Below, one piece after another: positions 1-12,100 of a stretch of 64,000 nt of DNA. Position 1 is the stretch's first letter. The number at the start of each line of letters is the position of its first letter. Origin of the DNA: Acholoe squamosa (lineage: Eukaryota; Annelida; Polychaeta; Phyllodocida; Polynoidae); NCBI GenBank assembly GCA_949317995.1, contig OX439037.1:21387182-21451181 (forward strand), given 5' to 3'. A program made the translations under genes and the position numbers. Below the pieces are notes generated by a model that made no database searches, was not told where the DNA came from, and worked only from the letters and a program-made list of their open reading frames with translations.

Positions 1-924
1 TGCCTGACCAGCACAGTGTTCGTCCTACAACCCCCAATGTGGAGCACAGGCGATGTGGTGTTTGACACTGCTGTTTGCCATGTATGGCATAGCCAGATGG
101 CCTATTGGTGCCCTGTATTTGTCTCCATATGGAACCTAGTGGGCATTGCCTATGAGAGGTTCCTGGCTGTCTGTAGACCCCTCAGGCATTGTGAACTGAC
201 CGTTGAGAGGGTAAAGAAGGCAGTGGTCAGCCTTTGCTTCCTGAGTGTCATATGTAGTTGTGGAGGCTTTGTCCAGGTCAGTATGGTGAACAACAGATGT
301 GTGAGCCAATATGCCATACCTGGAGAGATTGGGAAGTGGTTCTTCCTATGCTTTGCTGTCTGGCTCTTTGCCATCTACTACATCATCCCCACGTGCTTTG
401 TCGTGGTCCTTTACGGAAGGACCATTAGGGTTCTCTACCTGCGCTCCACCAACATCTCCCTTGGTAAGGCCACTGCGGTTGCACCAGCTATGAGGAGAAT
501 CACTGGGACTGCTATAGGAGTATCAGCCATCTTTGTGGTGTCATTAAGCTGGGACTTCTGGTACTACCTCCTGGGTAAAGCAGGAGCCGTGTCCTATGTC
601 AAGAACTCCCTCCTCCAGGTGATAGGGGTGTGGCTGAGCTCCATGAACTCTGTAGCTAACCCCTTTGTCTACCTGGCCTTCCTCCCGGTGTTCCGCAGGG
701 CTACAGGGAACATGTTGAGGAACATGCTGAACTATCTGAGCTGCTCAGCATGCTGCAGGTGCAGCTCACAAGTACAAGAGAGTAGCAGCTCTCAGATGTC
801 GATGACAACATTTACAGAACTCAGTACATCACCAGTAGACCTTCTCCCTGAAGTTATCTCAGCCTCGCAGATACCGCATACAAGTGCCACTGATAACAGT
901 GGGACTGTACCGCTGGGTGTGTGA
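1..924 (+). CDS. Class A (rhodopsin-like) GPCR, 5'-truncated by window edge
   Basis: The frame is open from base 1 to the TGA at 922-924, giving 307 residues with no upstream start in the window. The protein shows TM3 ending in an ERF motif (residues 52-54, the DRY position) followed by LAVCRPL, a typical ICL2 start. TM4 (about 70-88), TM5 (about 107-130), TM6 (about 160-182) and TM7 (about 195-220) follow, with NPFVY in the NPxxY position. The tail is Cys-rich (SCSACCRC), a likely palmitoylation site, then Ser/Thr-rich. TM1 and most of TM2 lie outside the window. TM6 lacks the usual CWxP core and has SLSWDFW instead. The product should be a plasma-membrane receptor signalling through G proteins. 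Ligand and subfamily are not recognisable; it looks like an orphan invertebrate receptor. The visible exon is uninterrupted. Family assignment is firm, function is unknown. Confidence 0.88.
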   Translation, partial: CLTSTVFVLQPPMWSTGDVVFDTAVCHVWHSQMAYWCPVFVSIWNLVGIAYERFLAVCRPLRHCELTVERVKKAVVSLCFLSVICSCGGFVQVSMVNNRCVSQYAIPGEIGKWFFLCFAVWLFAIYYIIPTCFVVVLYGRTIRVLYLRSTNISLGKATAVAPAMRRITGTAIGVSAIFVVSLSWDFWYYLLGKAGAVSYVKNSLLQVIGVWLSSMNSVANPFVYLAFLPVFRRATGNMLRNMLNYLSCSACCRCSSQVQESSSSQMSMTTFTELSTSPVDLLPEVISASQIPHTSATDNSGTVPLGV

Positions 925-2327
925 TTGTACATGATGTAGGATCTGTATCTTACCAACCTTTATAGGCCAAAAACTTGTGCCTGGACACTTTCGTATTTTG
1001 ATAATGCTAACTTGTTGGGAAATGACTTGGCCACTGGGGTCATATTTTTTTAGCTGTCTGCAACTGGCTAGGTTAGGAAGGCATTTCTCAATAGTATTAT
1101 TTAGCATTGTTGAGAAATGCCCTGCTTGTGGATTACATGTACACTGTTCCTCATAACAGTCCCGATCTGGAATGGTGCATAGGCTACCCTGCTATTTCTC
1201 AGCTATTTATGTTACTCCTAATCTCTAGTCATATTTGCAGCAGAGCCATATTACTAAGAACAACTAAAGTGTCTCCCAGACTCTATATAGACACTATTCT
1301 CGAGTAGTACATGGCTGAGATGACACAAACAAAATTGTTTGCTGACATAACAGGCAACATGCAGTATGTTGAATCCTAAACATGCAGCAGCACGTCAATT
1401 TGCAGCGAAACCCAGCACCCTCCTCAGGACCTTGTTTCAATAGATTCTACAACAGGTTCAGCCTGCTACAACTTGAGATGGGGCAAATCTTGCCAGGTGA
1501 TCTTAGGATTGTGGTCATAGTGACCAAATAGCTGGCTACATTACTGGGTGATCGTACTGCCTGCTGGCTAAAGAGCCATCACAGCTGTGATTCAATAAGG
1601 GACCCTAGTATGACAGCCCTCTGTGTGAATAATTAGTGGCTACTCTTAGCTGCTGTCCTCTGCACTCCATTGCTCAAATGTACCCAATCTGGGCTCTTTA
1701 CACTACTACCTGTAACCCTTTGACCAGTGCCTTTGGCCCTGGGATTATGGGTACTGAGGCGTGGGCGGGGGGGGGGGGCCCTCTCCCACTCCTTCACGCT
1801 CTGCCCATCCTGCGTCTCACTCCTACATCCTCTTTACCCGTATACCCTGCATCTCACTCCTGTGGCAGGAGGGGGGAGGCAAATCTTTTTCAACCCCAGG
1901 GGTGTGGGAATTATCTACCTGTTTTCAGACAAAGGCCCTCATGTTACCGTAAGTCAAAATTGCAAACTCACACTCAAACCCATTGTATTGTTTTTCCCCC
2001 GTTTTTGCCCCTTTTTGCCTTTTGCAGCCATGTTTTTCCCCCAAAATATACTATGGGAAACCATATCCTGATTACAAACATGGTGCCACCAATCCTAAGT
2101 GTCAATCTTCATTTCACACTGTAATAACATTGTGAGTTGATCCAGCAGCTAGGGCTATGATGTAAGAGATTTATAAGTAGGGATAACCAAGTGGGATCAC
2201 GTATATATCATTGTATCACCTTGTCTCCCCAAAGTGATTCAACTCTGAGGGCGAAATCTGACACAGGGCTGATATTTTTTTCTTGGTAGTAGGACATAGA
2301 TATTTTGCTTGTGCATACTTTCCATAT
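925..2327. other. GPCR 3' flank, no coding exon seen
   Basis: This stretch should contain the 3' UTR of the receptor gene. I see no convincing AATAAA in it and no exon-like open frame with splice signals. It carries a small hairpin (1080-1121), a G homopolymer near 1769-1778 inside a GC-richer patch, and otherwise ordinary AT-rich sequence. Confidence 0.5.
1080..1121. repeat. Perfect 12-bp stem hairpin in GPCR 3' flank
   Basis: GGCATTTCTCAA at 1080-1091 is the exact reverse complement of 1110-1121, with an 18-nt loop. Part of it (GAAATGCCCTGC) recurs near 14230 in an intron of the channel gene, so it is more likely a repeat fragment than a 3'-UTR element. Confidence 0.55.
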
Positions 2328-2365
2328 ATGGGGTAAATACTGAATATATTCAGTATTTACCCCAT
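2328..2365. repeat. Perfect 38-bp palindrome
   Basis: The 19 bases at 2328-2346 (ATGGGGTAAATACTGAATA) are exactly reverse-complemented by 2347-2365, with no spacer. It could be the tip of a small foldback transposon or a cruciform-forming site. Confidence 0.8.
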
Positions 2366-2414
2366 AGTTGTTTTTTTCTCAAATACAGTTGTGAGTTTGC
2401 AATGATGACCAATG

Positions 2415-4505
2415 AAAGTCATGTCAGTTTGTCGCAAATTGTGTCAGTGTGTCGCCCATTGTGTCAGTTTGTCACCCTAAACACTTCTGATGGAATTACA
2501 GGTAGTTAAGATAATGTTGGGACCATAGGAATTCGCCTTAGGTTGATGCACTAGTCTAAGATTAAATCTCAGAGGCAGGAGAGAGAGGGACCTTTTTCTC
2601 ATTGTGTCAGTTTTTTGCCTAGCGTGTCAGTTTGTCGCCACACAGCTAAAAATAATTTTCTTATCCAAGAAAATAAACTTGATATAAGAAATTTTTTCTA
2701 GTTATGAGAAAAATTCTGGTTATAAGATTCACCAGTCATCTTGTCTTTAAGAAAAATCAAGTTTAGAACAAATCTTGAGGTGCCTTCTTGATTTGAGTTT
2801 TCAAGATTATTTTTCTTAAGAAAATTTCTCAAAATTGGTAGTTTTGTCCACCAGGTAACATTATCTATCTTATATCTTAAAACAAGAAAGTCTAATTTCT
2901 TAATATGAGATTTATTAAACTAGAAGTGTTTTCTTACATCTAGTAAAAGGTAGAACTAAGATCTTGTTAGAAATTGACCAAGGAATATTTTCTAACATGC
3001 CAGATAAGTATTATTTTCTTAAAATGAGGAAATTATCTAGTCTGCCACTAGGTGCCAGCACTACCTGTTCTGGTGAATTATTTGCAATGCAAAGTACAAA
3101 TTCCTAGCTTAAACTCGGTCCTAAAATATTAGATGTGGTAAGATAAAGTGAAAACTGAAGGAAACTTATTTGGAATTAATTTAGAATCAGGTCCATTGGT
3201 CTGATATTTGATTGAGGGAAATTCAAGGCATAAAGGAAGCTAAACACCTTTTGCATAGATGATATGATAATGTAAGGGTAGGATGTGCCACAGCCTTTCA
3301 TTAAGTCAAAGACTTTGAATAAAGGTCTTATTCACTTAAGAAAATGTGGCTTCATAGAGCTGCATGTAATCTGATGAACCTGTCACTGAGTCACCTATAC
3401 TGATAACCTTCTATTCCATCTAAAGCATTTCCATAATAGATAAAAATCATATCCACTTTACAAACAAGGAAATTAATGGTTTTTGAAATATCGGAAATGA
3501 GAAAATATAACTTATGTTAAGAAAAGGTATGAGTAAGTTTATCTTGAAATATTCCTTTTCCATGAGAATTATCTACTTCTTTTAAGAAATATTCTAGAAA
3601 ATTGAATCCTGATTTGAGAATAAATTACTTGATTCAAGAATTTATATCTTAAGATTGTATTTCTTAATTCAAGTAAGCTGGACATACCAAGATTTCAAGT
3701 AAAATTTTGTTACCTGGCGGACAAACTTGTTTTAAGTTAATTTTACTTAAAATGAGAAATAATTTCTTAAAATAAGAAAGTTATTTTTGGCTGTGCAGCG
3801 TGTCAGTTTTTCACCTTAGAAAAAAAAATTTCACCCAAAAGAAATTTAGCAAAGAAAAATAGTTAAAAACAGTATCTGTTATGGCATAAGGAGAAAGGAT
3901 AAGGGAATATTTTTATCTAATCAGGCATAGTTAAATATTGAGCTTGTTCATGTGAAAATGATTTTGATGAAAAGGGCCTTCCGTGTCAGTTTGTCGCCAG
4001 CGTGTCAGTTTTTCACCAGTGTGTCAGATTTTCGCCCTGAACACTTCTGATGGACTTAGAGGTAGTAAAAATAAGGTTAGGATGGTATAAATTCACCATA
4101 GGCTAATGCACTAGTGGACAAAGTTAATGTACAAGTAGTTTAGAACTAAATCTCAGGAGTAGAAAATAGAGGGACAATTTTCTCATCGTGTCAGTTTTCG
4201 CCTAGCATGTCAGTTTGTCGCCAGCATGTCAGTTTTTTGCCTACTGTGTCAGGTTTTGCCCATTGTGTCAGTTTGTCGCCCTAAACAATTCTGATGGAAT
4301 TACAAGTAGTTAAAATAATGTGGGGACCATAGGAATTCGCCCTATGATGATGCACTAGGGGGTAAAGCAATATGTAGGTAGCCTAGGATTAAATTTCAGA
4401 GGTAGGAGAGAGAGGGACAATTTTCTCATCGTGTCAGTTTTTAGCCTAACATGTTTCTCGCCAGCATGTCAGTTTGTCGCCAGCATGTCAGTTTTTTGCC
4501 CTGAT
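2415..4505. repeat. Complex repeat array built on TGTCAGTTTGTCGCC
   Basis: Clusters of a 15-22-bp motif (TGTCAGTTTGTCGCC and variants with TTTTTCACC or GTTTTTTGCC) alternate with about three copies of a block of roughly 160 bp. Each block begins with AACACTTCTGATGG or a close variant and contains ATTCGCC and AGAGAGGGAC. Block copies start near 2478, 4036 and 4281, so the last two are about 245 bp apart. Roughly 17 copies of the short motif are visible. The array is split by an inverted-repeat transposon at 2641-3795. No coding potential is seen. It is a structured satellite-like or higher-order repeat of unknown family. Confidence 0.75.
2641..3795. mobile_element. 1,155-bp long-TIR non-autonomous DNA transposon (MITE-like)
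   Basis: The left end reads CACAGCTAAAAATAA and the right end is its reverse complement with one change (TTATTTTTGGCTGTG). The similarity continues inward for about 200 bp, to a shared subterminal TTGTCC(A/G)CCAGGTAAC. The element is flanked by CA (2639-2640 and 3796-3797). Deleting the element plus one CA rejoins the host repeat as CGCCAGCGTGTCAG, a junction that also occurs intact near 3995-4010. The inside is AT-rich with many TTTCTTAA-type stretches and no open frame. Confidence 0.75.
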
Positions 4506-6792
4506 GTCAGGAAAAGGAGGAAAAAGAAAACTTATATAAGTATTAGGATCTTGTTGCTTTGGGAATTAAAGGAGCGGGTACTGAGTCAGTACTTGAATAC
4601 ATAGCAGCTGCTATTTTGAGTTCTGTACTGTAGCTTACTATGTAATCACTGGTATGCAGTCATTTCTTATACCTCCCACTACGATTTGAGGCTGTCCTGT
4701 CATAGAAGCTATTGAAACACGATCCTGAGCACCTCAATAGAAGCTGGTAATGAAAAGGCAAGCTTTGACTATGAGAAAATGTCACACTGGCACTTCAGCA
4801 TAGTAAATTTATCTTGGACTGTTGCAGTAGAAGTGCCTAATATTGAAACAATTCGAGTTAGTTGCAATGTGTGGTCATAAGACGAGCAGCGGTATAGGTC
4901 TAGAGTGAAAGCCACACTGAAAGGCATTTCAAAATAAAGAGACAGAGAGAAAAATTATTAAACCTCATACCCCCTGTTAGCTGTTAAGTATTGTGTGTAT
5001 GGTTGGGTGTTGCAGTATATAATTGAAACATAATAAGACAAGGACATTAAGAAATAAAGAAAGGAAAATATTCCCATGGTTATTTCCTAATGTAATCCCG
5101 TGCAACGGCCAAAAAAATAACATGAGAAAAGATGGGGTGTGGCCCTCGAGACGTGGCACTCATTTGAGCAATAGAATGATACACATGTATATAGAATACA
5201 AAGAAAAGAAAACCTTGACACAGGATACAAGTGTTATATGATTGACGCAAAACTCAGGACGGATTTCATATAGACCAGTAAAGGTACATGTACGTGTGTT
5301 TTTACAGTAGACCAGCAGTATTATAGCCTTATTCTAAGACAAAACCGTAAGCTGTTTTAGACCTGATAATAGTAACATAATGCATTTTTCACTTTTTATG
5401 ACTTTAACTGGAGATAACAACATGACTTGACTTGCCATGAACCCACTCAAGTGTAGGGGTAAAGGATGGATTCATTAACAGACATGGATATCCCGTTGTT
5501 ATCTAATCAGTCATCAACAGAAGTTGACGAGTTTGAAGCATCATACTTGACTTAACCCGCGTTCACGCCTTCATTTCAGTTGACTCTGTGGAATTTGAGT
5601 GATATATTGTGATACATGTTGGAAGGTATTGGGAACACATGTTATGTGTTTTGTGCATATAAAATGGTTCATATTTTGTCAGTGAAACGTGTCTGTGTTA
5701 TACCTATATTTCATTCAAAAGTACAAGTTGCCTTATAAACAGTGACATTGATAGAGGTCCGGCCCTGGGTTGTCTTTTGACCCTAACCTTTCAGTACCAC
5801 CAAAAGGTGATTTAAGTTACATTTTCGATACAGAAATGTTTGCGATTTATAATGGTTCTGTGGGCGTTATTCTGCAGTCATCAGGGTTCATAATCGTCAG
5901 CGGGTTAGGCATGATAAGTGGGTACAGGTATTAAGGCCCAAGTCCACCCAAAGACAGTTCGTGGTGGAATTGGCACCAAACGCATCCAACTCCTTCCAAC
6001 CCATCAGATTATTATTCCCGAGCATTCACATTCCAAGGAGTGTCGGAGACCTGATGGAGACCTGTCGGAGAACCAATGACAAATAGATCTATTTATTAGC
6101 CTTTCTTCTATTGTTCAATTCCCAATTTCACAATAACGATCTATTATCGAGAGAAAGTTATTTATTACACTTATTGGTTAAATTCTAAGGTGATTGAAAC
6201 GGAATGTCGGGCTCCAAGCAGCCGAGTGGATTATATCTCGAAATACTATGATTACAGTGGCAACGAGATCTATCAGAGCGCTTATACGACTAATATTCCA
6301 AAATCTTATATGCACCTTTATCAATTAATATCAATATGTTTATCAATAATTATACCGTCATGGTTTTACATACAGATGTGAGGGGAGGCCTCTTTGGATT
6401 GGCGGGAGGTAAAACAGATTTCCTGTTACCATTATGAGTGTGGTTATTAGAAAATGTAATTCTATAGTCGAGTTTAATTCTGTTTATAATTCAGGACATG
6501 TTTTCATGTCGTGTGCATTAAAATATTTCATTACGTTGCCGAAAACTAAACAGTGCACGTTATCAAAGTAATTTATGATTCACTTGCATCTGCGAGATTA
6601 TCTCACTCCATGGATCCTCTTTCAAAGGAAAGTAACACAGCTCAATTGAATTTTGTTAATGGTATTAACCCCAGTTTTGACTTCGAGATTCCCATAAGCT
6701 ATGTGGGAATTTAGATTCAAAGATTGAATTCGCTCACTACCTAAGCTTGATAACAATGGACCTATTGTAAATGTGTAGGTTTCTGTATTTAG
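4506..6792. other. Upstream flank of the channel gene, no exon recognised
   Basis: I looked for upstream channel exons here, specifically the IP3R helical segment before [10 protein letters not shown]-like sequence, and found none. Open frames near 5023-5241 and 6190-6381 do not resemble known proteins and lack good splice context. No core promoter could be identified with confidence. Confidence 0.5.
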
Positions 6793-9158
6793 CGGTTAGC
6801 GACGTCAATGAATACAGAGAAAGGGATAGATTCAAGAAGAGTCCCCAAGCTAAGGAAATAGTAGCAGCCAAGTACAAGTGAGTATCTCTGTCATGATCAG
6901 GCATATCCAAAATAACTGTGAGAAATATGCAACAGCAGCAATTAACAGACGTTTAATTGACTACATTGGTCTTATGATCAGGCATATCCAAAATAACTGT
7001 GAGAAATATGGAAACAGCAGCAATTAACATACTTTAAATAGACTACATTGGTCTTTTAAAGAATTTATTCAACAAACATTCAAGGAGAAGGTTCATACAA
7101 ATTAATCGGAAAAAAGAACGCTTTTCGAGCACAAAGAAGGTATAATGCACCTTTTAGCATCCAGGGATTCCTTAAGCCATTTTACATTGTGAACCCTTGT
7201 GCTATATTTTCGAAGCACAGATTTTAAATTAATCAAATATGCATTCAAATATGCAAATTCTTTCAGAGTGATATTTTAGTATACTAAGACATGATAACTT
7301 TCTCTGGTGATTCGTGTTTTAGGGCAATGGAGGTTGTGGATCTTATCATGGACATTGAGTACAAGATCCGCCTTGAGGTAACATTAATATGAAACCAGTT
7401 TTTTCTTTTATGTAGAGAGATCATCATATTTGACAATTCATACGGACAATTCATATAGAAATGGTTGCATCAGTCTATTGAAAAAGTCTTAGATACATAG
7501 GTTGGTTATAACATAATCTATAGATTATGTAATAACCAACCTATGTATCTAAGATTATAATTGTTTTCTTTATAAGCATGAGGTTACATTATAACCACGA
7601 CGTAAAGGGACCATTTGAGATATACAACCTTGCATTTGCTAAAACTAGTTGATGATAATATTCTTATGTTTTCTAGAAATTCCTGGCACTCTACCATCGC
7701 AGAGATGATTCGTAAGTTCATATTACAATGAACTGATACCAATATCTAATGCCCCACAAGTGCTTGAAGTTAGTTTACAGTTTGACACTATGTATTTCTA
7801 TGTTGCTATCTACCAGAAAGAGCTCACCCCTGAGAGATGTTAGTTAGTACTTACTTATAACAGGGGAAATATAGGCAAAGCACTAAACAAGTTATTATAC
7901 GTTTTGACAGAGAAAGGAAGCTGCTTGACAAATTGAATACTATGATGGTAGAAACGACACTTTTCAAAGAGAGTAACACAGAGATTCTCCTGGTAAGTAT
8001 AGTTTTGATAAGGGTTACAATAACACTAGTCAACTGATCAATTGTCCCAATGTTATATCCCAAACTCCTTCTCTGCGACTAGTTCCTGTATTAACGTTTA
8101 TCATTAGCTATTAGACATATACTTTTTCAGTACTATTTATAATCGCCTATTTGACACATAAATTATACATTGCTACAGATATAGATATTTCCACTAGGGT
8201 CTCCCATTATGGGTAAACATGTTGAACACAGCTTGCTATGGGACTTGCTACAGCATTTGCGACCAACATGGCAACATCTTTCATAAGACTCAGTACACTA
8301 TGATGGAATGAACCATACACTGTATAACCTCTATCTACCATGCACAATAAGAGCTACCTCCTACTCCCAAAGTTTTAGTGTGGGATGTAGAGGATAAATT
8401 GAGTTTGTAGGTGAATCTAGACAATGCCTTCGCGTCATCCTGGGTTAAAGTAATAGGTGCATCAAATCTGCTTAGTAGAGTTAATCAATTAGTGACTTCT
8501 TAATTTTCATTTTATATGTCAACAGGACCTGACACGCTATGACTACAGCAAAATGATAGTGAAGGCCATGAGTCTGATGAACAAACACTACTCAGCACAT
8601 GAAAACCTGTTCAAAGGGGCTGTACAAGCGCAGGTGGGGTCTTTCCCAGTAGGCACAGAACGTCGAATCAACACTGAAATAATGTTGATCAGCCATGATC
8701 AATGCTATTTCAACGCTGATTCCACGTTCTGTGCCCACTGGGTTGTACTATATTTAGTCTGAAAACTCATTCATCTTTAAATCTGCATTATAGAAGTACT
8801 GCCCATTTTGATGTTTTAACCCTATAGAAGAAATATTACCAATTTGTTATGCCTAATATGCACCTAACACAAGTCAACAGTTTGTATACAAAGGGGATTT
8901 CTTTGTCGTATTTATACGTAATAATTTACTCTGGGAAATATTATGTTCTTTTTTAATGGTATTCAGATTTGTGATAAAGAGATAATTCTATATTGACATT
9001 TGACGTTGTCTTGTGTGACAGGTGCTTATCAGAGATGAGTCACAAAGATTGCATCACCACCTGCTGGGAAGCCTGCCCCACCTAAGGAGGCTTCTTAGTG
9101 TCAGGATTAGACCTAATCAGGTGGAACAGGTGTGTGAGCTGCTCACCAGGCTCACAAG
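6793..9158 (+). CDS. Channel exons 1-6: first visible helical segment
   Basis: Exons: 6793-6877, 7323-7377, 7677-7711, 7911-7992, 8526-8633 and 9022-9158 (residues 1-166). Acceptors such as ttctgtatttag and donors gtgagt, gtaaca, gtaagt, gtaagt, gtgggg and gtaagc flank them; the gtgggg donor of exon 5 is the weakest. The segment AMEVVDLIMDIEYKIRL aligns with the IP3R stretch [40 protein letters not shown] aligns with the IP3R HDYPPLVSGALQLLFRH region. This places exon 1 near IP3R residue 900, far downstream of the ligand-binding core. Exon 6 (LLGSLPHLRRLLSVRI) begins the next helical bundle. Confidence 0.82.
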
Positions 9159-12100
9159 GTAAGCCATCTCTCACATCTTATTAGGGTTTTGAAAGATTCA
9201 TACGGCAAGTCTCCCCATGATTTAGGTCTTCTTAGCTCATCAATAAGCTCCTAAAATAATATGGCATTTATTTAAACTAATCAGGCGGCCACGACTCACC
9301 TGACATGTCAACTATGGTCAATGAAAACAGTACCCTTTTTTTATGATAGTGTATTTCAAAAGCCTTCACATCAATTAGAAATAATCTGACATGGTTTCCT
9401 TTTAGGCAAGGCGCTCCAGGGTCAACTAGTTTAACATAGTAATATCTCTGCCCCCGCATTAGATTAAATTGGTGCTGAAAACCATCAACTATCAGAAATA
9501 AGTACAGTCAATGGCAAATTGCTGATAAGCTATAGGTCCTGACGTAGTATATGGGTAGTACAACTCTCACCTAACGACCACCCCTCTACTGCGACCACCT
9601 CACCATTACGACCATTTTGAAAAAAACTAAATCACTTTTCTCTTTGTTTTAAATAACTCCCTCTATTGGGACAACCTCACCCTGCGACCACTAAAATTCA
9701 AATCTAAAATCACATATTACTCCCTCGATTGCGACCATTTTGCATGCAAATGAGGAATACACATCAGAGGAACGCCTCCTCATCTCTCTGCCCCCTTCAG
9801 TTGCCTTACACCACTCTGCCCCCCTCAGCTGCTGTACAAATCAGAGGAACGTCAGGGCCTTTGTCAGGACATCCCCCCTGAGCCCCCTGCCTCCTGAGCC
9901 GCTTTAAACATCAGAGGAATGCCAGGACCTGTGTCGGGACATTTCCCCTCATCCCCTTGCCCCCTTTTCCACGGCACACATCAGAGGGGGTCCGGGGCCC
10001 AGGTCAGGACATCCCCCCTCACATCCTGTCCCCCTCAGCCATGGCCCACATCAGAGGGAATCTGGGGCCTTGTTGCAGGGTTTCAACCCTGCCTCCCCAA
10101 CTCTCTGTTCCCCTTAGCCACCGTGCACATCAGCAGATCAAATGGAAGCCAGGGCCTGTGGGAGAATAATACCAGGTTTTTCTTTTCAATTTAAGTGTTA
10201 TCTAGACAGACATGTATTTTAGATTAAGGACAACATGTAGGTTACCTTTAACAGAAAGCTAGAAGCGAGGGAAACCAGTCAAAGGCAGCACCCTAGTACA
10301 CAATTACTTTAAAGCTAACCCCATGTCCTGGCCTCATGTTTAACCTTGGATCTCTCTAATGCGACCACCTCTCTATTACGGCCACTTTTTGGTAGTCTCA
10401 ATGGTGTGCACAGTACCAACTTCAGCAGCAAATGAAGAACTACAATACCTTGTCTCTGAAGCACCATTGGTTAGACACAGCTAAAAATTACCCTAAAGGG
10501 ATCCCACTACCATATCACCAATTACAACAGGTGGGCAGGTCAGTATTGTCACCATCAACAGTGTCCCATTAATTCTATAAAAGAAGGTCATCAGGTAACC
10601 ATCTCCTCACATCATCACTGACCTCATTAGGTCCCTCCTCCCGCGATGTTGATAGTTGTATTCTGATCCAATATAGTTGCAATTCATAATTTTCCTTTAC
10701 ATTTTTCTTTTTGTTTATTAGCTGGTGTCATTTGCCAGATGAGCCGGATGAACCACATCCCATCAACCAAAATATCCTGGTCAATAACGGTAAGTTTATA
10801 CTGGTATTTTATCGGAGCCTTTATATCACTTTTCCTTTGGGTATCTTTATAACCCTATTGCCAATAAAACATCCAACTAACATCAACTTTTTATTTTGAA
10901 ATTGATATTTAGCTTTGCATATTTGTTACAGGAGTGCTGGAAATCATTTTCAACCTCTTGCGACAAAAGTTGGATCCAGAACTTGTGGTATGCCTGCATC
11001 CAGTTTCTCTCGACAATTTCCTTCTTATATATAGCTAGCTCTGAATTTTACAAACACAATGATGATGCAATATTTGGGTAGGCTTCGGGGAGCTAATAAC
11101 AGGAGAAGATCTTGAATACAAACCTTCCCTATCAGTATTAGAGGCACCCTCCCTGATGGATCACCATGTGACATATCCTAGTCCTTTCATCCTAAGAGAC
11201 ATAATTATGTCTGTCAAACAGACAAGAGAGAGGCTAAATACCTGCTCTGTAATACAGTAGTGGTTATTACTACTCAACAATAATGACCTTTCCATCCTAG
11301 CTTAATTAGCATTGTGATTTGCTGTTACTTGCTTTGAGAATTGTAGTTGCTCTAACCAACGAACTATAGACCTATGCGGTAAGAAAGTAAGGGTAACTCT
11401 TTGGTAAATAAAGTTGTGTTTATGTCAAGAGAATTTTAGTTCAATGCATATTAAAACTTCGCTTGTAGTGTCCACATATGCAAAAACGTATATAAGACTT
11501 ATGTGACTACTATCTTTCAAATTATGTGTACTACATGGTAGCCTAGGCCTATCAATGCATGTTCGCATTACTGTTGGTTTCATTTTAATAGAAAGAGTAC
11601 GATGGCTTCCGTAAGGTGCTCAAACACACCCTTGTCCTGCTCAAGTTTCTCACCAAGGGAAACAAGGACGTGCAGACACGGGCATTTGACAACTTTGGCT
11701 TTTTGGTTGATATCCGTGGGGTGGAAAAGGAGCTAGGAGAAGCCCTAGTGGAGGTATTTATTTCTTCACTTTATTCAACCAACTATTTGGCTTTTTACAG
11801 TAATATGCTCATAGAACATGGCAATGAACATAGGTGCTATCTTCGCAGCATCTTCCTGACGGATTAAGCGATCTCTGGTGTAGTTCTAGGCATTTTAATT
11901 ATATCTCCGAGTGAATTAAAACCTACCTTATGGTTTGATATTGATTATGAGGTTTTCTTTGGTGCAGATCTTCACTAACAACCAGGAGAATTGTCTTCAC
12001 GTGAAGCAAGATCAAATAAAGACCGTCATGCAGCGGACGGCGTTTCTAAAGGAGAATGCCTCAGAGTTCCTGGACCTACTCTGTGCAATTGTGAAGGTAG

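Noticed and set aside
1636-2124. 162-codon open frame downstream of the GPCR
   Set aside because: Low-complexity Pro/Ser/Thr translation of a C-rich patch, overlapped by other open frames on the same strand, with no splice or family evidence.
2415-4505. CRISPR-like array
   Set aside because: Repeats are degenerate, spacing is irregular, and the context is eukaryotic intergenic DNA.
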